From positions 3,646,324 through 3,710,323 of the forward strand of contig NZ_LT559262.1 of assembly GCF_900083545.1 (NCBI RefSeq): DNA of 64,000 bases. The letters run 5' to 3'. Below are positions 40,201-47,981 of this stretch, piece after piece (within the stretch, counting starts at the first letter, position 1; every line of letters begins with the position of its first letter). Made by a program: the position numbers and the translations under genes. Origin of the DNA: Alistipes provencensis. Lineage in GTDB: Bacteria > Bacteroidota > Bacteroidia > Bacteroidales > Rikenellaceae. The notes beneath the pieces were generated by a model. That model did not search any database. It was not told the DNA's origin and saw only the letters and a program-made list of their open reading frames with translations.

Positions 40201-40440
40201 GACCAGCACGTCGCCTTTCTTGACCGCGATCGAGAAGGCGCCCTTCACGTCGGTCGAAACGCCCTGCGTCGAACCTTTGACAATGATGTTGGCACCGATC
40301 GCAGGCTGGTTGTTTTCATCGACGACCGTACCCGTCACCTTATTCTGGGCCGCCGCCGTGAAGGCCAGCATCAGGGCGAGAAGGGTCAGAACCCCTCTCA
40401 GCCCGAAAGCCCGGTATATAGTTTTATTCATTGGTTTCAT
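37276..40440 (-). CDS. SusC-like TonB-dependent transporter of the heparan sulfate operon
   Basis: 1054 residues with a signal peptide ending TAAAQ. There is one carboxypeptidase-regulatory-like domain (VTGTVVDENNQPAIGANIIV), then the TonB box (MDEVVVVGYGVVKRGDLTGA), the plug (FLKDASSAAIYGSRAANGVV) and the barrel ending YTFGVDLTF. The start could be Met1 (40440) or Met4 (40431). Gaps to its neighbours are 12 nt on each side, so all five genes share one mRNA. Confidence 0.94.
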   Translation of the reverse strand: MKPMNKTIYRAFGLRGVLTLLALMLAFTAAAQNKVTGTVVDENNQPAIGANIIVKGSTQGVSTDVKGAFSIAVKKGDVLVFSYLGYKPQEVKIAAQTQLQIKLVPEENVMDEVVVVGYGVVKRGDLTGAVASVSAKGIEGYKSGSVMEALGGQVAGVQITSTDGTPGAGFDIKVRGVGSVNGDTSPLFIVDGFQVDNIDYLSNSDIEAIDFLKDASSAAIYGSRAANGVVMVTTKSGKIGRPIVTYNGSASYRKISKTLDLLSPYEFVQLQTEAWPDKFGQTYYREGNDSDGNPYRIQSLDYYLTDEGVDWQSETFRPTWSQDHNVSVSGGTDKTKYSFSFSDFLENGIFTNSSFNKITAKMRVNHKISKRVTLDATINYANTDKRGMGTSGDNGRFNMLAQILRARPTAGLRMTNEELLSAAIDPLELESSESLSQVNPIVQAQSVTNTKRSEMWSGNLALTVDFGKGWTFKTAGSYNTTNTRADLFYREGSKEAYRNGQSPYGSTRMTRDLRWTNYNHLTYKYKGKGDHEFDIMLGQETSYKGSEYLFGEATDFPFDNLGNDNLGLGATPSKVSTSLEEKLLISFFAQGHYSYKGRYLFSATIRADGSTVFSDNHKWGYFPAFSAAWRISEEHFMKQQDVVSNLKLRLGWGVVGNDRISNYLSMDLYTQGKYGYGNSIVTVLSPKQLANKDLKWEASQSTNIGIDLGLFNNRLNVTADFFLKDTKDLLMASNKAYVSGFASQWKNVGKIRNKGIELAVNSTNISSRSGFRWTTDLNISFIRNELRSLADGASSMDVNSSWNGDYTTSDYIAQIGQSLGLIYGYEFDGVYQSSDFSVDAATGQLVLKEGVTDISEHAGVAVKPGMVKYKDQDGDGKITTSDRTTIGNGTPKWYGGITNTFSFKGVDLSFLFQFNYGNDVYNATRIYSSQTQDQRSNMMAETADRWTATNASNKVPAWDGYIKNEIYSRFIEDGSFLRLKNLTVGYTFPQQWTRKFYVSKLRLYFTAQNLFVVTGYSGYDPEVSMRASNPMTPSLDWGAYPKSKVYTFGVDLTF

Positions 40441-40452
40441 GTTCAGTTAGGT

Positions 40453-42585
40453 TTAAAATTTCTCGTCGAACCAGATCCATATGGGGAATATCTTCTCTCC
40501 GTTGTTGATGCCGCCCTCGATACCGTTGGTCACAAAGGTAATTTGGCCGAAGAACGCCCCGTTGGCAGCAACGCCGTTGGTATCGATCCACTTGTTGGCG
40601 TTCACGACAACCGACTTGGTCGCCTGATCCACATAGAGCAGCGCCAGATTCAGGTTGGCTTTGTTGACGAAATACGACAGCGGGTCCTTCGAGCCCGTAC
40701 CGGCCGGCTTGGTTACGCCCGGCTGAGCGTTGTAGACCTTTATCCACATCTGGTTCAGGAACGAGCCCCCAACGCTGGGCTGACCGTCGATGTGCGAATC
40801 GGGACCGCCGATATTGTAGTAGTTGAACGTGCGGCGGTAGTCCATCAGGAATGACGACATATTCGACACTCCGCTGATCTCCGGAACCACCGACATGCCG
40901 CCCTTACGCGGGTTAACCTGCATGACGAACGGTTGGTAGTGCACCGTCACACCCGCTACGGCGACATGGAACGAGAAGAATACGGGAACCGTAACCGAAG
41001 TCTCGCCCACCTGACCTTTGCCGGCCGTAGCCGTCACGAGAATCAGACCGCCATTACCGCTATTGAAGTCTTTAGAATCGGTGGTAGCAGACGAAATCAC
41101 ACCCGTCTGCGCATCGATGACCGCTCCCTTGCACTGGTGTTTGATCTTGATCGACCACGAAATATCCGTACCCGGTTTGGCATCGGTCGTCGGCGTGAGC
41201 GATATTGCCTGCCACTCCGCGAACGACTTGCAGAGGAACTGATTGGCATAGTTCGCCGCGGGTGTCAGCCCCAGATTGTTACCATAAGTAATGGTCGTGA
41301 AGAAATAGGGATTTTCCTTGATCGTCAGCGAAAGGCTGGCCTCGGCCGTACCCTTGGCATTGGCGGCGATCACGGGAACTGCATAGCTACCCATCGGAAT
41401 CGTATGGCCCTTCTTGGCTGAAACAGCGCCGGTCTCGGGATCGATCGAAAGTTGTCCGACGAGGGCAGCATCGAGCGTGCCCAGCGAGAAAGTCACCTCG
41501 TCGCCGACGAAATCAATCTTTTTGGACGCCGAGAACTCACCGCCCTGAATAGCCTCGACCGGCTCATAGGCGAATTTATCCGCCTCGATGGGTGCAATGT
41601 AGTCGATGACGGTCAGTGTATAGGCCCCCTCGAAATCGGTCGAACCATAGCTGTTCGAAACCGTCAGGTCGACCACATACTGTCCGTCGATCGGCAGGCC
41701 GTTGCCCTCGGCGACCGAAAGGACGCCGGTTGCGGCATCGACCGTGAACACATCCGTCGAGGGCGTAACCCCCTTGACGGCCCACACGACCTCCTCGGGA
41801 GATCCTTTCAGCACGGGTACGGCACTCTGGAAAGCCATGTTGTATTCCATACGGCCCGAAACCGGCGTATAAGTTACGCCCAGCGGCCGGCTGGTGATCT
41901 TCGCCGTCAGCACATCCTCATAGACCATCGACCCGGCATGCGTCGAGATCTTGATCGGCAGCGGGTAGACGCCCGGCAGGACTTCGCCTTTGAAAGCCGT
42001 GCTGAGCGACACGACGCCCGTCTTCGAAATAGAGAAGTACTCCTGTCCCTCGGGCTGCACGAGTTCGTAGCCGATAACGGCCACCGACTCGCCGACCGTC
42101 GAAACGGAAACCGTCTCCTCGGTAGTCCCGAGTTCGTCGTAGGGGATCGTCAGCGTCGGCGAACTGGTCTCGATCTCAACGGGCGTGGAGGGAACCATCC
42201 GCACCACGAAAATATCCCGGAAAGTGTAACCCGCCCCGTTGGCCCGGCAGGCGACGGTCAGTTTATAGGTGCCCGTCGCCATGCCTTCGGTATTGGAGAT
42301 ACTCACGGCACCCGTTTCGGGGCTGATGGTGAAGCTGTCGCTGGCGACAGCCTTGTCGTCGAGCGTCATGCCCGCGATCGAGAAATCCGAGGGTGCAGGA
42401 CCGTAATAGGTCGGCGCACCCGAGATGAAACTCATCGAGGGACCGATGTCGATCACCTCCGGATAGTGAAGCCGCAGGTCGCCGCCGGTTGTTTTATCGT
42501 CTTCGCAGGCCGCAGCCGTCACCGCCAGAAGCACGGCGGTCAGCCATACGAAACATGCGTTTCGGAATTTTGACATGTAGTTCAT
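40453..42585 (-). CDS. Surface glycan-binding lipoprotein (SGBP, DUF4958-like)
   Basis: 710 residues; lipobox VTAAAC (start at 42585, or 42576 at MSKFRN). Four or five cadherin/Ig-like repeats share the element DPETGAVS / DAATGVLSV / SPETGAVSI. The C-terminal 250 residues form a different domain (YFFTTITYGNNLGLTPAANY, VMQVNPRKGGMSVVPEISGV, IFPIWIWFDEKF). Its place beside SusC and its architecture match the heparin-binding SGBP of the B. thetaiotaomicron heparan sulfate PUL as I remember it. It has no enzyme motif and probably binds long heparan chains at the surface. Confidence 0.82.
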   Translation of the reverse strand: MNYMSKFRNACFVWLTAVLLAVTAAACEDDKTTGGDLRLHYPEVIDIGPSMSFISGAPTYYGPAPSDFSIAGMTLDDKAVASDSFTISPETGAVSISNTEGMATGTYKLTVACRANGAGYTFRDIFVVRMVPSTPVEIETSSPTLTIPYDELGTTEETVSVSTVGESVAVIGYELVQPEGQEYFSISKTGVVSLSTAFKGEVLPGVYPLPIKISTHAGSMVYEDVLTAKITSRPLGVTYTPVSGRMEYNMAFQSAVPVLKGSPEEVVWAVKGVTPSTDVFTVDAATGVLSVAEGNGLPIDGQYVVDLTVSNSYGSTDFEGAYTLTVIDYIAPIEADKFAYEPVEAIQGGEFSASKKIDFVGDEVTFSLGTLDAALVGQLSIDPETGAVSAKKGHTIPMGSYAVPVIAANAKGTAEASLSLTIKENPYFFTTITYGNNLGLTPAANYANQFLCKSFAEWQAISLTPTTDAKPGTDISWSIKIKHQCKGAVIDAQTGVISSATTDSKDFNSGNGGLILVTATAGKGQVGETSVTVPVFFSFHVAVAGVTVHYQPFVMQVNPRKGGMSVVPEISGVSNMSSFLMDYRRTFNYYNIGGPDSHIDGQPSVGGSFLNQMWIKVYNAQPGVTKPAGTGSKDPLSYFVNKANLNLALLYVDQATKSVVVNANKWIDTNGVAANGAFFGQITFVTNGIEGGINNGEKIFPIWIWFDEKF

Positions 42586-42603
42586 ATCGGTTATTTTTTT
42601 AGG

Positions 42604-45525
42604 TTACAGCGTATAGGAGAGCTTGTAATTCTGCTCGCCGATGGTCACCCGGACCACGGCGCCGTTGGTCGACCATGCATCTGCCGAGGCTTTCACCTCC
42701 TGCGACAACGGATCGGACGTCGGCAGCAGGATCGTGATGAAACGGATGACGGGATCGTCCGCCGTTTTCTCCTGATTCAGTTGATAGGCCTTGCGCTCGA
42801 CGCTCTTGTCGATCTGGTAGGAGACGAAGCCTGTCTTCTTGACGAACGAGCCCCCGGCTTTGCCGGACGCGGTACGCACCAGCAGGTTGTTGCCGTCGGC
42901 GAACGCCGTATGGAATCCGTCATAAGTCTCGTTGTACACCACCTGCGCATCGCTGCCCTCGGTGATATTGAAGTTCAGATTGACCGTACCCGTAGCCGAA
43001 CCGTAAGCCTCGTCGAGAATCACATAAAACTTATTGTCGACCATAAAGACCGAACGGCGGTGCGTCAGGTTCGTATACGAGGGATTTTCGAGCACCAGCA
43101 CCTCGTAATCGAACGACGAGGTCGACTTCGACTCCTGATGGAGCATCCTGCCGTCGCCGGCGACGTTCTTGCCGTCGAGCGTCAGCGTGTTGTGGGCCGT
43201 CGAAGCGGCGTATTTCGCACGGTCGGCATTCGTAGAGGGGTTGGAACCGCCATAGGTGAAACAGCCCGAGTCGGGGAAGAAATTACGCCCCTTGACCCAC
43301 AGTTCGAAGGTGTTGTTGTCGTACTGACGGTGCCATTTTTCGGCAGGTCCGTCGGGAGTGTTCTGCAACACCATCATCATGTCGTTCTTCGTCCAGCCCG
43401 TGCGCATCGTATAGTAACCGCCGTCGGGGAATGTCTTGACCTTCGTCTCGGGCATCGTTCCCGAAGCCCCCTCGGTAGCCATCCACAGCATCTCCTGATT
43501 GTCGGGGAAGAGGTTCGAATAGTTGGTCAGGTTACGCTTGAGCACGCTCTTGGTCCATGTGTCGCGACGCGTATCGGCCATATTGGGAACCGTATAATCG
43601 GGATAAATCATGTTCATCACCACGTCGGTCATCTTGCGCATCGACTCGACATAGCTCGCCGGGAAGCGATCGGCCTGCCCATTGAGCTGAGCCACGAGCA
43701 TCGTCGAACGGAAATCCTCAATACCCGAAATGTGGTAATGCAGGTCGCCGTCCATCAGCCATCCGTCGGGGAAATACTGAGCCGTTACCTCTTTGTTGAG
43801 CACATTCGAACCGCTGTCGACCCACTTCGCGGCGTTCTTCAGCTCGGGGAACAATACACCCGAGAAAGTCACGGCCTGCGCCTGCGTAATAAGGTGGTTC
43901 GAAGTCGTCGAATAGTTCTTGATAATATGGTTGACCTGTTCGTCGAGGTGGTAATAAACCTTTGCAAGCCACTCTACATCGATCGTTTCCGACTCCTGAT
44001 AGTACTCCAGCAGCGCGCACTGGTCGTTCACACGGGCCGCCACGTCGAGCGGACGCCACGACCAACCGGCATTGCGGTATTCAGGATCCTGTTTTTCGGG
44101 ATAGAGCGTATAGTCGAGATCGACATCGGGCTTGGGATTTTGTTTCAGCCAATCGCTGTAAACTTCGATCCAGTTGGCGACATACTTCTCATCCTTGGTG
44201 TCGTAATAGGTCTTGGCCTGCGGAACCATCCACTGGTGGCGGTGGAGCTGATAGCGCTGCTCCTGATCTTTCGTAGGCCAGTAGGTCCAGTCGATGCCGT
44301 CGTCCTTCCTGTAGGAATAGGGAATCTCCTCGGAGGCATTTTCAAAGAAATTCTTCACATAGAACCGGTAATCGTTCTCTTTGAGCGCATAATCGGCCCA
44401 CTTTTTTTCGTTGTCCGTAGCCGTCGAGGTCGAAAGGTCGACGTTGGGATTCGTCCCGTGCGTGCGCGAACGATAATAGTTGAGCATCTCCTCGAGCGCC
44501 TTGTAATAGTCGCCGATCTCATAGGCGCGCTTTACTTTCGTCAGGCCGCTGTAATCGAGATTCAGCACGTCGAAAACACTCACGTCGATACCGTTGTTCA
44601 TCGACTCCGAGCCACTCTCGACCCATGCCGCGGCATTCTTCATCTCCGGGAAGATCGTACCGGCGCGGAATACGGCGTGGGCCTGCTTGGCCTTGAGTTC
44701 CGGGTCCTCGGAGTAGTGCGACTTGATGTGCTCGGTCTGCTCGGCCAGATTGTTCAGGAAGGCCGAAAGCCACTGCGGGGTGAAGTTCACCGACTGCATG
44801 AAGTAATAAAGCAGGTCGCACTGGTCCTCGACGCGGTAAGCCACGTCGATCGGACGCCAAGCATAGAACTGGTCGCGGATTTCCGCGGGCTGCGTCGAAG
44901 GATCGGCCTCGTAGTCCACATCGCCCGTCGGGCGGGGGAAATTCGTCAGCCAGTCCTCGTAGAGCGTCACCCACTCCGAAGAGTAGGTTTCATCGAGCGT
45001 CGTGCGGTAGGCCTTGCCCTGCGGCACCATCCATTGCAGACGATGCAGGCCGTAACGCTCCTCGGCCGTGGCCGAAGCTCGCTTCGTCCAGTCGATCTTC
45101 TTCGAGGTCATATAGGACCAAGGCTTGTCGCCGTCGAGATACCCGCCGTTGTAGAGTCGGTATTCATTGGCCGCGAGCGCATAGTCGGCCCACTGCTTCT
45201 CCTCGGCGGAAACCGAGGGCGCAATGAGATTGACATTGGCGTTGACCACGTCCGTGCGGCTGCGATAGTACTCCAGCAGGGCCTGTGCGGCCAGATAGTA
45301 CTGGTCGGACTCGTAATAGGCCTTTACAGCGCCCAGACCGGGATAGTCGAGATTCAGCGCGCTGAACACACCCGCTTCGATCACACTGTTGCCGGGAATC
45401 GTCGGATCTTTCGAATCCGAACCGCCGTTGTTCGATTTCTCCGTATCGTCCTGCAGGCAGCCCGCCGAAAGCAAGACTGCCGTAAGGAGACAGAATACCG
45501 GAATTTTCGTAAAAATTCGTTTCAT
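42604..45525 (-). CDS. PL12-type heparan sulfate lyase with duplicated toroid domain
   Basis: 973 residues, about 300 more than a normal PL12, with lipobox LLSAGC, so a lipoprotein. Residues about 52-311 are an extra copy of the Hepar_II_III_N toroid (FSALNLDYPGLGAVKAYYES ... WVESGSESMNN). The functional copy follows at about 315-577 (FDVLNLDYSGLTKVKRAYEI ... WVDSGSNVLNK). The second copy keeps the catalytic Asn-His (TSNHLITQAQ, N543/H544) and then DGDLHYHISG (Tyr597). The first copy has EDPELKAKQAH in place of the Asn-His segment, so it is probably non-catalytic. A heparinase beta-sandwich follows (WHRQYDNNTFELW, TAHNTLTLDGKN). The extra toroid may bind substrate at the surface. Confidence 0.88.
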   Translation of the reverse strand: MKRIFTKIPVFCLLTAVLLSAGCLQDDTEKSNNGGSDSKDPTIPGNSVIEAGVFSALNLDYPGLGAVKAYYESDQYYLAAQALLEYYRSRTDVVNANVNLIAPSVSAEEKQWADYALAANEYRLYNGGYLDGDKPWSYMTSKKIDWTKRASATAEERYGLHRLQWMVPQGKAYRTTLDETYSSEWVTLYEDWLTNFPRPTGDVDYEADPSTQPAEIRDQFYAWRPIDVAYRVEDQCDLLYYFMQSVNFTPQWLSAFLNNLAEQTEHIKSHYSEDPELKAKQAHAVFRAGTIFPEMKNAAAWVESGSESMNNGIDVSVFDVLNLDYSGLTKVKRAYEIGDYYKALEEMLNYYRSRTHGTNPNVDLSTSTATDNEKKWADYALKENDYRFYVKNFFENASEEIPYSYRKDDGIDWTYWPTKDQEQRYQLHRHQWMVPQAKTYYDTKDEKYVANWIEVYSDWLKQNPKPDVDLDYTLYPEKQDPEYRNAGWSWRPLDVAARVNDQCALLEYYQESETIDVEWLAKVYYHLDEQVNHIIKNYSTTSNHLITQAQAVTFSGVLFPELKNAAKWVDSGSNVLNKEVTAQYFPDGWLMDGDLHYHISGIEDFRSTMLVAQLNGQADRFPASYVESMRKMTDVVMNMIYPDYTVPNMADTRRDTWTKSVLKRNLTNYSNLFPDNQEMLWMATEGASGTMPETKVKTFPDGGYYTMRTGWTKNDMMMVLQNTPDGPAEKWHRQYDNNTFELWVKGRNFFPDSGCFTYGGSNPSTNADRAKYAASTAHNTLTLDGKNVAGDGRMLHQESKSTSSFDYEVLVLENPSYTNLTHRRSVFMVDNKFYVILDEAYGSATGTVNLNFNITEGSDAQVVYNETYDGFHTAFADGNNLLVRTASGKAGGSFVKKTGFVSYQIDKSVERKAYQLNQEKTADDPVIRFITILLPTSDPLSQEVKASADAWSTNGAVVRVTIGEQNYKLSYTL

Positions 45526-45561
45526 AGGTTATAGGTGATTTTAGGTTTTTTGTAGCCGGAG

Positions 45562-46758
45562 TCAGATCCGCCGCGGGTCGAGGCCCCGCAGCGACAGGTA
45601 GCGCCCGATGGCCTCGAGGTAGTAGTAGTCCGCATAGTTGAGCGGGGTGTCGATCTCGCTGTCGGCGGGCAGGTGGCCGACGCTGTGCATCAGGATAAAG
45701 CCCCCGTTGGTGCCCTTCTCCGCGAGGTAGGCGTCCGACGAAAGGTTCATCAGCAGGGTCTCGGCATAGTCGAAATACTTTTTGCCCTCAGCCTCGGGAA
45801 CCATCGTCGAGAGTTCGAACAGAGCCGACGAGACGACCGCGGCGGCCGAAGCGTCGCGCGGAGCGTCGGGAATGTCCGGGGCATTGTAATCCCAGTAGGG
45901 AATGCGGTCGGCGGGGGTGTTCGGGTGGTGCATGATGAAGTCGGCGATCCGCTCGGCGTGTTTCAGGTACTTCGTGTCGCCCGTCTCGCGGTAGCACATC
46001 GTGTAGCCGTAGAGACCCCACGCCTGTCCGCGGGCCCACGCCGAGGAGTCGGAGTAGCCTTGGAACGTACCCTGACTCTCGACCGTGCCGTCGTCGTTGT
46101 AACTCACGACATGGTACGAGCTGGCGTCGTCACGGTAATGGTTCTTCATCGTGATGTCGGCATGGCGGACCGCCACGTCGCGATAGACCGGATCGCCCGT
46201 GTGCTTCGAAGCCCAGAAGAGCATTTCGAGGTTCATCATGTTGTCGATGATGACCGGATAGTTCCACTCGCCGAAGTCCCACGAGCGGATCACGCCGATG
46301 CGGGGATCGCAGCGCGAGATAAGGCTCTTGGCGGCCTCGACGATCACCTCTTCCGAGTGTCGGTCGTGCAGCGTCTCCATCTGCTGGCCGAAACTACAGA
46401 AGACCATAAAGCCCAGATCGTGCGTCCCTTTATAATATTGTATACCCTCCAGCCGGTCGGTGTATTTCTTGGCTTCGGCCAGCAGTTTTTCGTCGCCCGT
46501 AAAGCGGTAGCACTGCCAGAGCGAGCCGGGGAAGAATCCGCTTGTCCAGTCCTTGGCATTGACGGCCCGGAACTTGGGCATCAGCGAACGGGGAAAGCAG
46601 TTCGTCGTGTCGAGTTGGGCGGCGGCGTCCAGCAACTGGCTGTCGGCCACCCCGATGGCATGTTTCAGAGATGCGATCTTGGGGTCGCGTTCCGCAGAGC
46701 ACGAACCCAGCACGAACAGAGAGAGGAGTCCCAGAACGGGGAGAAAATTTCTTCTCAT
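45562..46758 (-). CDS. GH88 unsaturated glucuronyl hydrolase
   Basis: 398 residues; lipobox VLGSC. The (alpha/alpha)6 barrel carries KDWTSGFFPGSLW, the catalytic Asp pair Asp114 (HDLGFMVFCSFG) and Asp172 (VIIDNMMNLEML), and SSAWARGQAWGLYGY. GH88 hydrates the 4,5-unsaturated uronic acid that lyases leave on glycosaminoglycan oligosaccharides, which splits the disaccharide. It is the first gene of the five-gene operon, with a TAATTTTG -7 box upstream. No second GH88 is in the window. Confidence 0.94.
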   Translation of the reverse strand: MRRNFLPVLGLLSLFVLGSCSAERDPKIASLKHAIGVADSQLLDAAAQLDTTNCFPRSLMPKFRAVNAKDWTSGFFPGSLWQCYRFTGDEKLLAEAKKYTDRLEGIQYYKGTHDLGFMVFCSFGQQMETLHDRHSEEVIVEAAKSLISRCDPRIGVIRSWDFGEWNYPVIIDNMMNLEMLFWASKHTGDPVYRDVAVRHADITMKNHYRDDASSYHVVSYNDDGTVESQGTFQGYSDSSAWARGQAWGLYGYTMCYRETGDTKYLKHAERIADFIMHHPNTPADRIPYWDYNAPDIPDAPRDASAAAVVSSALFELSTMVPEAEGKKYFDYAETLLMNLSSDAYLAEKGTNGGFILMHSVGHLPADSEIDTPLNYADYYYLEAIGRYLSLRGLDPRRI

Positions 46759-46803
46759 GAGCGGTTCAGGTTTTTGGTTTAGGTTTTACAATGTTTCGGT
46801 AAG

Positions 46804-46811
46804 CAAAATTA
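46804..46811 (-). promoter_or_regulatory. TAATTTTG -7 box of the heparan sulfate operon
   Basis: The minus strand reads TAATTTTG, an exact TAnnTTTG match 46 nt upstream of the GH88 ATG. The -33 element is not obvious. Confidence 0.45.
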
Positions 46812-46878
46812 CCGATAAGCCCCGGCACGCACCCTGAGAATTGAAGAATTGATTTTAAAAACCGCTCAAATAAACTTT

Positions 46879-46933
46879 GAATTTGTGCAACCGGATGCGG
46901 ATTTTGTCCAAAAACGACCCCGGGAGGGGTTTT
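46879..46933 (+). repeat. Dispersed intergenic repeat, copy B
   Basis: ATTTGTGCAACCGGATGCGG and the bases after it (to GGGAGGGGTTTT) align over about 50 nt with minus-strand 10482-10536. Several short GC-rich hairpins follow (CCCGCAAAGCGGG, CCCCGAAAGGGG). No gene is visible from 46759 to 47447. Confidence 0.5.
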
Positions 46934-47060
46934 CAGCAGGGGCCGGATCGACGCTGTCCAGCGGGCTTCGGACGCCGTTCCGGGCCCGCAAAGCGGGTCG
47001 TGCGGCCCCGAAAGGGGATAAAAAACGGGAGTTCCGCGCCGGGATTTCCTTTGAAAGATT

Positions 47061-47096
47061 GTAACAGTCTAAGAAATTAGGCTGTTACGTTTTTTT
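47061..47096 (+). terminator. Strong rho-independent terminator without an upstream gene
   Basis: A 12-bp stem (GTAACAGTCTAA with TTAGGCTGTTAC, one G-U pair) with a GAAA tetraloop is followed by a run of seven T. No plus-strand gene lies upstream, so it may end a small RNA or be a leftover of a lost gene. Confidence 0.75.
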
Positions 47097-47295
47097 GATG
47101 GGATAAGGTAACGAAAAAGTAACGGTTCTGTTTTCAGTCTGTTGCAATGATTTTCCAAACTCAAACAACTGATACAAAGATACTAAAAATAGTTTAGCAT
47201 TCAAAAAAATACTGCCCATATCTTCCGACATTGGGCGGCATTCCTTAAATTTACCTTTTACATTCCGTCTGCAAAATTTACATCTCTCTCCCGCT

Positions 47296-47401
47296 GTATC
47301 GCAAATAGCTGTGTGCTACTCATTCCTAAATTCGGTTCCAACTCCATCTGTTCTTTTTCCTTGATTTACCTACACATTTTCACGTAACGGTATTTCAGAT
47401 C
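47296..47401 (-). pseudogene. Relic of a mobilization gene (copy of part of 52409-52515)
   Basis: About 106 nt align, in the same orientation, with an internal part of the intact gene at 52279-53040. Shared stretches include TTTTCCTTGAT and AACGGTATTTCAGATC. It has no open frame. It is probably the remains of a related element inserted earlier in the same place. Confidence 0.55.
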
Positions 47402-47417
47402 CGGCTCCATGTACAAA

Positions 47418-47460
47418 AAAAATCGCTTAATTACTTCAAATAATAAGTTAAGCGATTTTT
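47418..47460. terminator. Bidirectional terminator, 13-bp stem
   Basis: AAAAATCGCTTAA pairs perfectly with TTAAGCGATTTTT around a 17-nt loop. The A/T runs at the base give U tails in both directions. Confidence 0.65.
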
Positions 47461-47594
47461 ATTTTGTCTATTTTCCTGTGTTTTCCCCATATGCGTGATT
47501 TAACCGTTCCGAGTGCTGGTATTTCAGCACCACCTGATATCTCTATTCCCTGACACTCTCCATAGTAACCGCTTCCTAAGACAGCAACTTTCAT
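47448..47594 (-). pseudogene. Short unidentified ORF in relic DNA
   Basis: A 48-codon frame (MKVAVLGSGYYGECQGIEIS...) ends in the terminator hairpin at 47418. It overlaps another open frame (47524-47802) in a different register. Both look like the shifted remains of one longer gene. I do not recognise the family. Confidence 0.25.
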
Positions 47595-47653
47595 TCTCGA
47601 ATGCAACTTCAATGTTTCCGCCTACGATTCTTATCATTTCGGTTTTGATACGA

Positions 47654-47806
47654 TCACCTCGTAAAACCGAGTTGAAATACATGGTAAGCAAAATTGGCTG
47701 GTGCGCCACCGATCTTGCGGCCTTCAGGCAACATGTCCCACAAGACTTCCCCTTTGACGACGACGGATATTTCGATGGAATCAGGTTGGGCAACCATAGC
47801 ATTCAT
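47654..47806 (-). pseudogene. Fragment of a PfkB-family fructokinase (N-terminus only)
   Basis: A 50-codon frame from ATG 47806 contains VKGEVLWDMLPEGRKIGG and APANFAYHVFQLGF. This is the characteristic N-terminus of Bacteroidota fructokinases (GEVLWDxLPxG...GGAPANFAYH). A TGA stops it after about 50 of some 300 expected residues, and the ribokinase-fold remainder is absent. Upstream on the same strand are two AACGTTTGC-type half-sites (about 47863-47882) that could be remains of a LacI-type operator. The fragment was probably captured or left behind by element turnover. Confidence 0.6.
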
Positions 47807-47920
47807 TATCAAGTTATTTCATGGATTTTTTGGTTGCTTCTTTTTGCACTATGCAAACGTTTCCAAAATCGGCAAACGTTGTAGTGAGTTGTTGTGTTAC
47901 ATCTCGCAGATGACTTATCC

Positions 47921-47959
47921 ACCGAGGGAGGAACTGAATATTTCAGTTCCTCCCTCGGT
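47921..47959. terminator. 18-bp hairpin terminator after the beta-helix gene
   Basis: ACCGAGGGAGGAACTGAA pairs perfectly with the sequence ending CCTCCCTCGGT around a 3-nt loop. It lies 22 nt beyond the minus-strand stop at 47982. The T-rich tail (ATTTTATAG) is on the plus strand. Confidence 0.65.
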
Positions 47960-47981
47960 ATTTTATAGTTAACAAAATCAA

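Noticed and set aside
46849..47064. A 71-codon plus-strand frame before the terminator at 47061
   Set aside because: It covers the repeat and GC hairpins, has no ribosome-binding site or domain, and overlaps the stem of the terminator.
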